64,000 nt of DNA from Candidatus Altimarinota bacterium. GTDB lineage: Bacteria > Patescibacteriota > Gracilibacteria > UBA4473. Numbering within the stretch: the first letter of the stretch is position 1; every line of letters begins with the position of its first letter. A program made the position numbers and the translations under genes. Where the stretch lies: assembly GCA_020631075.1 (NCBI GenBank), contig JAHDHX010000005.1, positions 62,001-126,000 on the forward strand, read 5' to 3'. The notes under the pieces were generated by a model. It was not told where the DNA came from and made no database searches. It was given only the letters and a program-made list of their open reading frames with translations. Of the stretch, positions 36,279 to 45,031 are shown piece by piece.

Positions 36279-37211
36279 TTACCCTTGCGTCAGATAGTGC
36301 TCCGCGTCCATCGCTGCCATGCACCCCATCCCCGCCGCGGTGATCGCCTGCTGGTAACGGTGGTCCGCCACATCACCACAAACAAACACACTCGGCACGT
36401 TGGTGTGCGTGTGGGCCGTCACGTCTATGTACCCCCGCTCATCGGTGTTGATCACCCCATCCAGAAACTTCGTATTCGGCGTGTGCCCGATAGCCATAAA
36501 CAGCCCCGCAATCTCCAGCGGCGTTTCTTCCGCCGTCGTGCTGTGGCGCAGCGTCACAGACTCCAGTTTGTTTTCACCGTGCAGCTCCACCACGTTTTGC
36601 TCCCACAGCACTTCTATCTTGTCGTGCTCCAGCACCCGTTTTTGCATGGGTTTGCTGGCACGCATTTCGTCACGTCGCACCACCATGTACACCTTGTCCG
36701 CAAACCGCGTCAAAAAGTGCGCTTCCTCACACGCGCTGTCGCCCCCGCCCACCACCGCGACCGTCTGCCCGCGAAAAAACGCCCCATCACACGTCGCACA
36801 CGCCGTGTACCCCTTCCCCCAATATTTCTCTTCCCCTTGGCCGAGGTTCAGCCAGCGGGCCGTGGCCCCCGTGGCAATGATAACCGCCTCCGCCGTATAC
36901 TCCCCGTCTTCCGTTTGGAGCTTCAGCAACTTCGGGTCACTGAAATCCACCGACTCAATGTTTTTCATCACCGTCGTCGCCCCAAATTTCTGCGCTTGCG
37001 TCCGCATATCCATGATCAGCTTCGGCCCCATCACCCCGTCAGGGAACCCAGGAAAGTTCTCCACGTCCGTCGTCCCCATCAGTTGCCCCCCAGGGGCTTT
37101 CCCTTCAAATATAATCGGCGCCAGCTCCGCCCGAGCCGCATATATCCCCGCCGTCAACCCCGAAGGGCCAGAACCAAGAATCGCGAGACGAGTGTGCACA
37201 GTGTCAGCCAT
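36279..37211 (-). CDS. trxB: thioredoxin reductase
   Basis: A 310-residue flavoenzyme that reduces thioredoxin with NADPH. The FAD site is GSGPSGLTAGIYAARA (13-28), the redox pair is C138-C141 in ACATCDGAFF, the NADPH site VVGGGDSACEEA follows, and the C-terminal FAD motif is VFVCGDVAD. The leader is T/C-rich. It precedes the PrsW-like gene region on the same strand but is downstream of it. Confidence 0.95.
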   Translation of the reverse strand: MADTVHTRLAILGSGPSGLTAGIYAARAELAPIIFEGKAPGGQLMGTTDVENFPGFPDGVMGPKLIMDMRTQAQKFGATTVMKNIESVDFSDPKLLKLQTEDGEYTAEAVIIATGATARWLNLGQGEEKYWGKGYTACATCDGAFFRGQTVAVVGGGDSACEEAHFLTRFADKVYMVVRRDEMRASKPMQKRVLEHDKIEVLWEQNVVELHGENKLESVTLRHSTTAEETPLEIAGLFMAIGHTPNTKFLDGVINTDERGYIDVTAHTHTNVPSVFVCGDVADHRYQQAITAAGMGCMAAMDAEHYLTQG

Positions 37212-37349
37212 GGGTTGAAGAGTGAGGAAGAGACAAAGAGAAAACCTACTAAAGAATCAAAAGAGTCTAAGGAGAATCAGAAAAGAGTGTACGCTGACGC
37301 ACGAAATATAGCGAGCAACTCAAGTGGTTCGGTGTGGTCTGGGCTACTG

Positions 37350-38147
37350 TTACGCAGTCGCTTCTTCACGGCTCCGCTCCCCCAGCCACCACAACCCCGC
37401 CAGCGTCAGCCCCATCGTGGGGAAGAGCGCCCCGCTCGCCAGCAGCCAGTTCAGCCCCCAGTGCACCAGCGTGACAAACACCAGCACCTCCACCCACAGC
37501 GTGTTGACGGTTTCCATGGGCGTGGCGTGGCTCTGGCGCAGCAGGCACCGCAACCCACGAGCCAGCAGCACATTGCGCAGCCGATGGTTCAGGTCCAGGC
37601 TCGGCACACGGGCCGATTGCACCAGCCACAGCCGTCGCCGCAGCAGCACACCCCCCAGCGCCAGTCCCACCACCCCCGTCAGCAGCGCATGAATGAGCGA
37701 AGACACCCAAAACCGCCCCTGCCACACCAGCCAGAAATCATCCCCATACCCCCCCAGTCCATAGGTTTGCGCCAGATAGAGCATATTTTCACCCACCGCA
37801 AACCCCAGCCCCACCACCACCCCATACACCACCCCTTGGCTATGGGTGGTCAGTCGCCCGGCCAGCCCCCGCAGCATCAGCCACGCCGCCGCCGCTTTGG
37901 CGCCTTCTTCCGTGGCCGTGCTCAGCCACCCAACGATTTCGCTTGTCGGCACCAGCAACCACAGGGTTTGCACCGCGATGGCACTCCCCAGCCCCGCGAC
38001 CAGTGCACTCAGCAGCCAGTCCAGCGGCTCATTGCGGTCATCCCAACGGTCAAAATACAACGTCCAAAATCCACCCCCCAGTCCCACCAGCGGCACCACA
38101 CTCTGCCAAAAAAACGCCTCACTCAGCCAGCTCCAGCCATGGCTCAT
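37350..38147 (-). CDS. PrsW-like intramembrane protease
   Basis: A 265-residue protein with about eight hydrophobic segments. The PrsW motifs are visible: E80-E81 in TATEEGAKA, E120 with N121 in GFAVGENMLY, and H153 in SSLIHALLTG. PrsW proteases cut anti-sigma factors or other membrane proteins. No anti-sigma factor is nearby. The ATG at 38147 overlaps the TGA of a small upstream frame (ATGA), which supports this start over an ATG at 38198. Confidence 0.8.
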   Translation of the reverse strand: MSHGWSWLSEAFFWQSVVPLVGLGGGFWTLYFDRWDDRNEPLDWLLSALVAGLGSAIAVQTLWLLVPTSEIVGWLSTATEEGAKAAAAWLMLRGLAGRLTTHSQGVVYGVVVGLGFAVGENMLYLAQTYGLGGYGDDFWLVWQGRFWVSSLIHALLTGVVGLALGGVLLRRRLWLVQSARVPSLDLNHRLRNVLLARGLRCLLRQSHATPMETVNTLWVEVLVFVTLVHWGLNWLLASGALFPTMGLTLAGLWWLGERSREEATA

Positions 38148-38311
38148 ACTAGGTGAGTCTGAAGAGATGCATCCCCCATCGTCGTATGCACTAAGCACTG
38201 CACCGTCCCCGCCACGGTCTGCGTCGGGTCACTGGCAAAGATCTCATGCGCCGCAGGGGGCAACCACTTGATCGGTAAATCTTCCGCAACCGCTCGCAGC
38301 TCCGCAGGCAT
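38144..38311 (-). CDS. 55-residue protein coupled to the PrsW-like gene
   Basis: A short frame from the ATG at 38311 to a TGA that overlaps the PrsW-like ATG. A consensus TATAAT lies about 35 bases upstream. The product (about half hydrophobic residues, one Cys near 39, no membrane helix) has no recognised family. Its position between a good promoter and a coupled start suggests a real gene. Confidence 0.5.
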   Translation of the reverse strand: MPAELRAVAEDLPIKWLPPAAHEIFASDPTQTVAGTVQCLVHTTMGDASLQTHLV

Positions 38312-38346
38312 GGGCACAGGGGGTAAGGTAATACAAAAATCTGCGT

Positions 38347-38352
38347 ATTATA
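38347..38352 (-). promoter_or_regulatory. -10 box of the small gene and PrsW-like gene
   Basis: A perfect TATAAT on the minus strand. The -35 (GTGCAT at 17 bases) is weak. Confidence 0.5.
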
Positions 38353-38472
38353 CCGCTTTTCCACCCAGAATGCACTGAGAGAGCCTTGCCCTCCCCCCGC
38401 AGTGATCGTATTGTCTGACTCGTTTTGGGTTGCCGCGCCCTTCCCCCCCTTTTTTCCGTCTCTCTCTTGCGT

Positions 38473-39024
38473 ATGATCCGCAAACTCATCATCGGCGCCG
38501 ACCAGTCAGTCCTCCGCACGCCCGCCGCCCGCGTGACCGACTTCGGCCAACCCCTGCAAGACTTAGTCAGAGACTTGCATGACACCATGCTCGCCCCGCA
38601 GGCTGGCAACGTCACGGGCATCGGCCTCGCCGCCCCCCAGATCGGCATCGCTCAGCAAGTCATGCTCGTCACCCTCAATGTCGGCCACCGCCGCAAGGAG
38701 CGAAAAATCGTCACCGCCATCAACCCAGAAATCGTTGCCTACAGCACCGCCACCTGCCGCATGGAGGAAGGCTGCCTCAGCCTCCCCGACCTCTACGACC
38801 ACGTCGTGCGCCCCACCTGGGTCAAAGTCCGCTGGCAAAACCCAGCTGGCCACTGGTGCGAACGAAAATTTGACGGCTGGGACGCCCGCATCTGGCAGCA
38901 TGAGCTCGACCACCTCCACGGGCGAATGTTCATCGACTTCCTCGAAGACAAATACACCGACATCGGCGCCCTCCCCGCGCAGGCCGCCCTCGGGCCGGAC
39001 TTCGCGGGTGCCAGCCCCGCGTAA
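38473..39024 (+). CDS. def: peptide deformylase
   Basis: A 183-residue metalloenzyme that removes the N-formyl group from new proteins. All three motifs are present: GIGLAAPQIG, EEGCLSLP with the metal Cys, and QHELDHLHG with the two His ligands and catalytic Glu. The ATG at 38473 is the normal N-terminus (MIRKLIIG). The leader is T/C-rich. Confidence 0.95.
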   Translation: MIRKLIIGADQSVLRTPAARVTDFGQPLQDLVRDLHDTMLAPQAGNVTGIGLAAPQIGIAQQVMLVTLNVGHRRKERKIVTAINPEIVAYSTATCRMEEGCLSLPDLYDHVVRPTWVKVRWQNPAGHWCERKFDGWDARIWQHELDHLHGRMFIDFLEDKYTDIGALPAQAALGPDFAGASPA

Positions 39025-39060
39025 AGGGAACCCCCCTCAACGTGCAAAATTTCTCGGAGC

Positions 39061-39069
39061 TGCTATACA
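39061..39069 (+). promoter_or_regulatory. extended -10 of the ftsH operon
   Basis: TGCTATACA with a weak -35. The leader is about 35 bases. Confidence 0.4.
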
Positions 39070-39110
39070 AGGTGCCGTGACGTTTTGTGAACTCTCGTGA
39101 ACCCTCCCGC

Positions 39111-41003
39111 ATGACTCCCCCTTCCTCCAACCAAAAGCCCAAAAATTCCAAAAAGCCGCAAAAATCAAAAAAATCACCGCAGACCACCCGCCCCAACGCC
39201 ATGACGTTCGTGCTCGTTGCCTCGCTCATGCTGGCTGTGTTGGCCGTGCTGGGCCAGGGCGAAGGCTTCCTCGACTCCGCCAACACACAGGAAGTCCCCC
39301 TCTCGACCCTGCAGTCGGAGTACTCCGCAGGCAATCTTGCCAGCATCGAGGTCAAAGACACCACCTTGACGGCCGAGGCCATCGACGGCACCAAGTACCG
39401 CTCCACAAAGGAACCCGACGCCAACATCGCCGATTTAGGTTTTAACGACATCCAGCAATCCACCGAGGTCGAGATCATCGACACCACGGGGTCCAAGCTC
39501 CTGCTTAATTTCCTGTTCAGCCTCTTACCCATCTTGCTGATCATTGGCCTGTTTGTGTACTTCACCCGCAGGGCCTCTGGCGGTGCAGGGGGTGAATACG
39601 GCCCCTTTGGCTTCGGCAAGTCACGGGCCAAGGTCTACGAAGCCGACAAACACAAAACCACCTTCGCCGACGTCGCAGGTGCGCAGGAGGCTAAAGAAGA
39701 AGTCACCGAAATCGTCGACTTCCTCAAGCACCCCAAACGCTACTACGACATGGGGGCCAAGATCCCCCGTGGCATCCTCATGGTCGGCCAACCGGGCACG
39801 GGCAAGACACTCCTCGCGCGGGCCATCGCGGGCGAGGCCTCCGTCCCCTTTTTCTCAGTGTCAGGGTCAGAGTTCGTCGAGATGTTTGTCGGCGTCGGGG
39901 CCAGCCGCGTCCGCGACCTCTTTAAGCAAGCCCAACGCAACGCCCCCGCCATCATTTTTATTGACGAGATCGACGCCATCGGCAAGCAGCGCGGTCAGGG
40001 CTCTGGTGGCGGCCACGACGAACGCGAACAAACCCTCAACCAGATCTTGACCGAGATGGACGGCTTCGACGACCAGTCAGGCGTCATCGTCATCGCCGCG
40101 ACCAACCGCCCCGACGTCCTCGACAAAGCCCTCCTCCGCCCAGGGCGGTTCGACCGTCGGGTGCACATTGACATGCCCGACATGGTCGCCCGCCGACAGA
40201 TCCTCGACGTCCACGCCAACAACAAAAAATTCACCCCCGACATAAACCTCGACAAGATCGCCTCCAAAACCGTCGGTTTCAGCGGCGCCGACCTTGAGAA
40301 CGTCCTCAACGAAGCCGCCATCATGGCCGTGCGCCAGCGAGAGAAAAAAATCAGCCAAGCCCACCTCGAGGACGCCGTCGAAAAAGTCTCCATGGGGCCA
40401 GAGCGCCGCTCCCGCAAGATCACCGACAAAGAACGAGAAATAGTCGCCTACCACGAGGTCGGACACGCCCTGGCAGGGCACTTCGCCGCCGAGTGCGAAC
40501 CCGTGCACAAGATTTCCATCATCTCACGCGGCGGCGCCTTGGGGCTGACATGGTTCTTACCGGAGGAAGACACCTACCTCCGCTCCGAGCAAAAACTCAA
40601 AGACGAAATGGTCTCACTCCACGGCGGCCGCATCGCCGAAGAGCTGATCTTTGGCCAGACCACCACAGGCGCCAGCAACGACCTCGAACGCATCACCAAG
40701 ATCGCCCGCTCCATGGTCATGACCTACGGCATGGGGGGGCAAGAGGTCGGGCCAGTGGTTTTCTCCGAAAAATCCCGCTCCTTCGCTGGCATCGAATTCC
40801 ACGAGAGCGACGTCTCCCCAGACACCGCCCGCACCATCGACCTGCAAGTCCGACGCCTCGTGCTGGAGGCCGAAACCCGCTGCCGCGACATCCTCACCCA
40901 GCACATGGCCCTCCTTAAGCAGATCTCCGTCGACCTCCTCGACCGCGAAAACATCTTCCGCGAAGAATTCTTGGCCTACTTCGACTCCCCGACCCCCGCA
41001 TGA
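39111..41003 (+). CDS. ftsH: ATP-dependent zinc metalloprotease FtsH
   Basis: A 630-residue membrane AAA+ protease. A Lys/Ser/Pro-rich N-terminus (about 1-28) precedes the first membrane helix (about 30-47); an extracytoplasmic domain and a second helix (about 133-153) follow. The ATPase has Walker A GQPGTGKT (226-233) and [11 protein letters not shown]; the protease site is HEVGH (448-452). It degrades membrane and unfolded proteins. It starts at the ATG at 39111; a GTG 24 bases upstream is less likely. It forms an operon with gmk and yraN through overlapping starts. Confidence 0.96.
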   Translation: MTPPSSNQKPKNSKKPQKSKKSPQTTRPNAMTFVLVASLMLAVLAVLGQGEGFLDSANTQEVPLSTLQSEYSAGNLASIEVKDTTLTAEAIDGTKYRSTKEPDANIADLGFNDIQQSTEVEIIDTTGSKLLLNFLFSLLPILLIIGLFVYFTRRASGGAGGEYGPFGFGKSRAKVYEADKHKTTFADVAGAQEAKEEVTEIVDFLKHPKRYYDMGAKIPRGILMVGQPGTGKTLLARAIAGEASVPFFSVSGSEFVEMFVGVGASRVRDLFKQAQRNAPAIIFIDEIDAIGKQRGQGSGGGHDEREQTLNQILTEMDGFDDQSGVIVIAATNRPDVLDKALLRPGRFDRRVHIDMPDMVARRQILDVHANNKKFTPDINLDKIASKTVGFSGADLENVLNEAAIMAVRQREKKISQAHLEDAVEKVSMGPERRSRKITDKEREIVAYHEVGHALAGHFAAECEPVHKISIISRGGALGLTWFLPEEDTYLRSEQKLKDEMVSLHGGRIAEELIFGQTTTGASNDLERITKIARSMVMTYGMGGQEVGPVVFSEKSRSFAGIEFHESDVSPDTARTIDLQVRRLVLEAETRCRDILTQHMALLKQISVDLLDRENIFREEFLAYFDSPTPA

Positions 41004-41638
41004 CCACCGACCCCACCACTGCCACGCGTCCCCAGACCGACAGCGCACTAGGCAAGATCATCTTCATCTCAGGACCCTCAGGGGTGGGGAAGGGCACCCT
41101 CATCGACGCCCTGCGTCAGCGCCACCCCGACTGGGTCTTCCCCCCCAGTTGCACCACTCGGCCCCCCCGCCCGGGCGAGGTCGACGGCGAAACCTATTTT
41201 TTCATCACCCAGGCCGAGTTCGACGAAAGGATCGCCGCAGGCCAGTTTCTTGAGTACGCCGAAGTACACGGCGGCAACCGCTACGGCACCCTGCACGAGC
41301 TCCTCGTCACTGAAGGCGTCGAAGCAGGCAAAACCGTCATCCGCGAGTTTGATGTGCAAGGCTACCTACAGGCCAAAGAGCGCCTCCCGCGGGCGTACTA
41401 CGCGTCCATCTTTCTCGCCCCGGGTGAGCCCCCCGCCACCTTGGCCGAGCGCATTCGCGCTCGCGCCCCCATCACCGAAGCCGAACTCGCCAAGCGACTC
41501 GAATCCATGCAGCAGGAGCTCGCCCTCGCTGAGCACTACGACACCGTGCTCAAGAGCTACGACGGCCAGATCGACCGCCTCGTCACCGACGCCGAAACCC
41601 TCATCACCCAGCTCCTCAGCGAGTCACCCAGTCTATGA
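41000..41638 (+). CDS. gmk: guanylate kinase
   Basis: A 212-residue enzyme that phosphorylates GMP to GDP. The P-loop is SGPSGVGKGT near residue 25 and the GMP-binding region has TTRPPRPGEVDGETYFF. Its ATG overlaps the ftsH TGA and its TGA overlaps the yraN ATG. A short N-terminal extension of about 18 residues precedes the core. Confidence 0.94.
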   Translation: MTTDPTTATRPQTDSALGKIIFISGPSGVGKGTLIDALRQRHPDWVFPPSCTTRPPRPGEVDGETYFFITQAEFDERIAAGQFLEYAEVHGGNRYGTLHELLVTEGVEAGKTVIREFDVQGYLQAKERLPRAYYASIFLAPGEPPATLAERIRARAPITEAELAKRLESMQQELALAEHYDTVLKSYDGQIDRLVTDAETLITQLLSESPSL

Positions 41639-42039
41639 CCCCCACCCCCCAGCGGCAGCGGGGCGACGCGGGCGAAGACCGCGCCCTGGCCCACCTGCAA
41701 CACTTGGGGCACCAGCTCGTCACGCGCAACTTCCACGCCCAAGGTGGCGAAATAGACCTCATCACCTACGACCCCACCACCGCCGAGTACGTCTTCACCG
41801 AAGTCAAAGTCCGCCAGACTGACCACTTCGGCACGGCCGCCCAGGCCCTCACCCCACGCAAGCTCACCCGTATGCACGCCGCCACCGAGCGGTTTTTTGC
41901 CAGTCAGGTCTACGCCCACTGGCACACCCAGACCCTCCACCAGCCCGTGTCAGACGACTGGCCCTACTATCGGTTCGACCTAGTCGCCATCCAGCAGGGC
42001 GAGCTCCAGCACTACGTCGGGGTAGGCGGAGAAGAGTAG
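41635..42039 (+). CDS. yraN: YraN (UPF0102) nuclease-fold protein
   Basis: A 134-residue protein with the restriction-endonuclease-like core: RGDAGEDRALAHL, GGEIDLITYD, and VFTEVKVRQ. The family resembles Holliday-junction resolvases but its role is not settled. It is the last gene of the ftsH-gmk-yraN operon, starting by ATGA overlap. Confidence 0.88.
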   Translation: MTPTPQRQRGDAGEDRALAHLQHLGHQLVTRNFHAQGGEIDLITYDPTTAEYVFTEVKVRQTDHFGTAAQALTPRKLTRMHAATERFFASQVYAHWHTQTLHQPVSDDWPYYRFDLVAIQQGELQHYVGVGGEE

Positions 42040-42070
42040 TACTGGAGTGTGAAGCACTCTCTCCTTCACT

Positions 42071-43327
42071 TTACTCTCGCCATGCCCACACGGCCGCCAT
42101 CCCCACCAGCCCCGCCCCCACCAGCATGGGCACAGTCGCGTCCCCCCCACTGGCCAGCACCCCACCGGCAAAGGACGGCACCGCTATCCCGAGCGCCTGC
42201 AAGCCGTTGTGCACCCCCAGCACCTCGCCCTGGGCCGCGTCAGGGGCCGACCGACTCAGCAACCCAGGCAGGTTCGACGCCGCCAGTCCCACCCCCACCG
42301 CAAAGAATCCCGTCAGCACCCCCACCGCCCACAGCGACGGCATCCACAGGTGCACCACTATCCCCACCGCCACTAGCGGCAGGGTCAGGCGCAGCACAGG
42401 TCGCTCCGCATAGTGCCGCGCCACGAGGTACGTCAGCACCCCCTGCGAAAAGAAAATACACACCCCCACCCACCCAAAAAACAGACCGATTTGGGTCTGC
42501 GTCGCCCCAAACTGTTCGATAAGCCACACCCCAAAAAAAGTCGTAAAAAAAGCAAACCCAGCCTGCCACAGCAGATCCAGTTGATACACCCTCCGCAGCG
42601 GGCTCCGCGTCAGCGCCCGCCCCGTCAGGCGAAAGCTCGTCCACACACTCGGCAGGGCCCTCGGGGGCTTGTTTTTGCGTGGCGGCCGCGTTTCGGGCAG
42701 GGCCAGCCACACCCCTGTCAGTGTCAGCAGCGTCACCCCCGCCCCAAACACAAACGGCGTCTCCGCCGAAAAAAACGGCGACAGCGAAGCGTCAGACAAG
42801 AGCCCCCCCAGCGGCGGCCCCAGCACAAACCCCGCCCCCACCGCCGCCCCCAGCACCCCAAAGACCGTCGTCCGTTGTTCAGGCCGCGTCAGGTCAGACA
42901 ACACCGACTGACTCACCCCGACATTCCCACTCGTCAGCCCGTCAAACGCCCGCGCCAGAAACATCACCCCCACCCACCCTTGCCGCAGCGCCACCGCAAA
43001 GGTCAAAAACCCCACCACCGTCCCCAGCAGCGACCACAGCAGTACTGGCCGCCGCCCCACACGGTCAGACAACGCCCCCAGCACAGGCGCCGCCATAAAC
43101 TGACACAACGGAAACACCCCCAGCAAAGCCCCAAAGAGCAGGTAGCGCAGCTGCGCAGGGAAGTCAGGCGGCAAGACATACAGCGGACTACTCACATCCG
43201 TGAAATACACGGGCAGTAGCGGGATCAGCAACCCCACCCCGAGCATATTCACAAAGACCGTCAGCAGCACCACCACGGTGGCCCGCGGGGGTAGAGTAGC
43301 CGAAGCGGGTGACAGCCCTGATGTCAC
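42071..43327 (-). CDS. major facilitator superfamily transporter (Tet-like)
   Basis: A 418-residue membrane protein with twelve hydrophobic segments. The MFS loop motif is GALSDRVGRRPVLL, and the first half has VLGPPLGGLL as in drug/H+ antiporters of the TetA type. It probably exports small molecules; the substrate is unknown. It starts at a GTG that overlaps the TGA of the HflX gene (GTGA), so it is coupled to it. Confidence 0.88.
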   Translation of the reverse strand: MTSGLSPASATLPPRATVVVLLTVFVNMLGVGLLIPLLPVYFTDVSSPLYVLPPDFPAQLRYLLFGALLGVFPLCQFMAAPVLGALSDRVGRRPVLLWSLLGTVVGFLTFAVALRQGWVGVMFLARAFDGLTSGNVGVSQSVLSDLTRPEQRTTVFGVLGAAVGAGFVLGPPLGGLLSDASLSPFFSAETPFVFGAGVTLLTLTGVWLALPETRPPRKNKPPRALPSVWTSFRLTGRALTRSPLRRVYQLDLLWQAGFAFFTTFFGVWLIEQFGATQTQIGLFFGWVGVCIFFSQGVLTYLVARHYAERPVLRLTLPLVAVGIVVHLWMPSLWAVGVLTGFFAVGVGLAASNLPGLLSRSAPDAAQGEVLGVHNGLQALGIAVPSFAGGVLASGGDATVPMLVGAGLVGMAAVWAWRE

Positions 43328-44493
43328 ACCGACAGGGGACTGGCAGGCATCAGCTGCGGATACAAGTGCTGCGTGTGCGCCAGCAACAGTCGCGCTATTT
43401 CAGAGCGCAGCTCAGGCAGCCCCTCCTTCGCCCGCACAGAGATCTCCACCACAGGGTGCCGCCGCGCCCAGTGTTTTGACGCCCACAGGCTCTGGCACGC
43501 AGGGTCTATCTGGTCGAGTTTATTAAACACCATCAGCTGGGGGATGTTTTCACACCCCAGCTCCACTAATATCTCCTGCACCGTCTGCACCTTATAGTGC
43601 AGCTTTGGGTCCGCTGAATCAATCACATGGAGGAGCAAATCAGCATGCTGGGCTTCCTCCAGCGTGGTTAAAAATGACGTCACCAGCGTCGGTGGCAGAT
43701 CCCCGATAAACCCAATCGTATCCGCCAAGAAGACCGCCCGCCCCAGCTCAGGCAACCAGCATTGGCCGACCTTGGTGTCCAGCGTCGTAAAGAGCTCATC
43801 ACACGCCTTCACCCCCTCTTTTTTGGTCAACCGCTGCATCAGGCTCGACTTCCCCGCATTGGTGTACCCCACCAGCGCCACCGTCGGCAGGCCGCTTCGT
43901 CGCCGTCGGTGCAGCCGCTGCTGCGACCGCTTGGTCGTCAGACGGTCTATCTTGTCCTGCAGCTGCTTGGTCTGGGCACGGATGTGCCGCTTCTCCGCCT
44001 CGATCCCCTTCTCCCCCATCCCCCGCGTGCCTATCCCCGCCCCCGCCCGTTCAAAGAGCGTCGTCGCCTCCCGCGCATATATTTTGGGGATTTCATGCTT
44101 CAGCCTTGCCAGTTTGATCTGCAACTTCGCCAGCGCACTCTCCGCGTGCAGGTCAAATATCCCCAAGATTAAATCCACCCGATCCCACAGCTTCATCTTC
44201 GGAAACATCTTTTGCAGATGCAGGTACTGGTTCGGCTTCAGCCGCCCATTGACGATGATCAAGTTTATCCCCTCCTCTTTCGCTATCACCGACGCCTCCT
44301 CTATCTTCCCCGTCCCGAGGTACGTCTTGGCCGAAGGCCGCCCCCGCTTCTGGATGATCCGCCGCACCGTGATCCCCCCCACCGTTTTGATCAGACTCTG
44401 CAGCTCAGACAACCGCGCATCTATCCGCCGCCGTGGGAATTCAGGCGGAATGACATCAATGATGAGCGTCTGGTACGATCGGCGCTGGGGCAT
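43324..44493 (-). CDS. hflX: GTPase HflX
   Basis: A 389-residue ribosome-associated GTPase that splits stalled ribosomes. The N-terminal HflX domain (GRPSAKTYLGTGKIEE), the RGMGEKGIEAEKRHI linker helices, and the G domain with GYTNAGKSS, DTIGF and NKLD are all present. It has its own promoter, and the MFS gene follows by overlap. Confidence 0.95.
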   Translation of the reverse strand: MPQRRSYQTLIIDVIPPEFPRRRIDARLSELQSLIKTVGGITVRRIIQKRGRPSAKTYLGTGKIEEASVIAKEEGINLIIVNGRLKPNQYLHLQKMFPKMKLWDRVDLILGIFDLHAESALAKLQIKLARLKHEIPKIYAREATTLFERAGAGIGTRGMGEKGIEAEKRHIRAQTKQLQDKIDRLTTKRSQQRLHRRRRSGLPTVALVGYTNAGKSSLMQRLTKKEGVKACDELFTTLDTKVGQCWLPELGRAVFLADTIGFIGDLPPTLVTSFLTTLEEAQHADLLLHVIDSADPKLHYKVQTVQEILVELGCENIPQLMVFNKLDQIDPACQSLWASKHWARRHPVVEISVRAKEGLPELRSEIARLLLAHTQHLYPQLMPASPLSV

Positions 44494-44518
44494 GGCCTAA
44501 GGCAAAAAAATCAGCCTG

Positions 44519-44546
44519 ACTATAGCGCCTCCCCCGCCAGCTTCAA
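44519..44546 (-). promoter_or_regulatory. promoter of hflX
   Basis: TTGAAG, 16 bases, TATAGT, with a leader of about 20 bases that is T-rich and has no Shine-Dalgarno motif. Confidence 0.6.
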
Positions 44547-44590
44547 ATTTCCCCCCTCTCCCCAAAGGCAAACCTCAGCTAGCTGAAATA

Positions 44591-44619
44591 TTCGATTATT
44601 TCTGGCAAAAATTTACTAT
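44591..44619 (+). promoter_or_regulatory. promoter of the MGMT-like gene, near-leaderless
   Basis: TTCGAT, 17 bases, TACTAT, then nine bases to the ATG at 44629. An overlapping TATAAC ends six bases before the ATG. Confidence 0.5.
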
Positions 44620-44628
44620 AACCCCCCC

Positions 44629-44928
44629 ATGACCCCCTTCGCCTACAAAGTCCGCGCCGCCGTCCGCGCCATCCCACCGGGGCACACCCAGACCTACGCC
44701 CAGGTGGCCGCGGCCGCTGGGCACCCTGGCGCGGCTCGGGCGGTCGGGCGGGTCATGCGCTGGAATTTCGACCCCAGCATCCCGTGTCATCGGGTGGTGC
44801 GGGCGGGGGGGCGGCCCACCCCCTACAACCAGACCTGGTGTCGGGGCACACGGGCCGACCTCCTCGCCGCTGAGCGCGGCCAGCCCCCCCTCCCGCTTTC
44901 TGCCCCCACGGATGTAACTGTTTCCTAG
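44629..44928 (+). CDS. MGMT-like DNA repair protein, single-domain form
   Basis: A 99-residue protein that corresponds only to the C-terminal domain of O6-alkylguanine-DNA alkyltransferases. Features are IPPGHTQTYAQVAAAAGHPG, the helix-turn-helix arginine finger in ARAVGRVM, and the active-site IPCHRVV. The cysteine acceptor is kept, so it may be an active small MGMT rather than an alkyltransferase-like protein. The N-terminal domain of Ada/Ogt is absent. Confidence 0.85.
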   Translation: MTPFAYKVRAAVRAIPPGHTQTYAQVAAAAGHPGAARAVGRVMRWNFDPSIPCHRVVRAGGRPTPYNQTWCRGTRADLLAAERGQPPLPLSAPTDVTVS

Positions 44929-45031
44929 ACAAAGGCTGAAAGCCCGCCATTGCCCCCCGCGTCATTTTTCGGTAGGGTTGCGAGCGAAGCGATGTCAGTT
45001 GTTTCCCTTGTTTCTTTGGCCCACTGACCCG

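Noticed and set aside
36285-38156. A 623-codon open frame on the plus strand
   Set aside because: It is antisense to trxB and the PrsW-like gene, its product is rich in His, Arg, Pro and Gln, and it has no motif. Long antisense frames are expected in GC-rich DNA.
38198-38198. Upstream ATG at 38198 as the start of the PrsW-like protease
   Set aside because: It would add 17 non-hydrophobic residues and ignore the ATGA overlap with the 55-codon gene.
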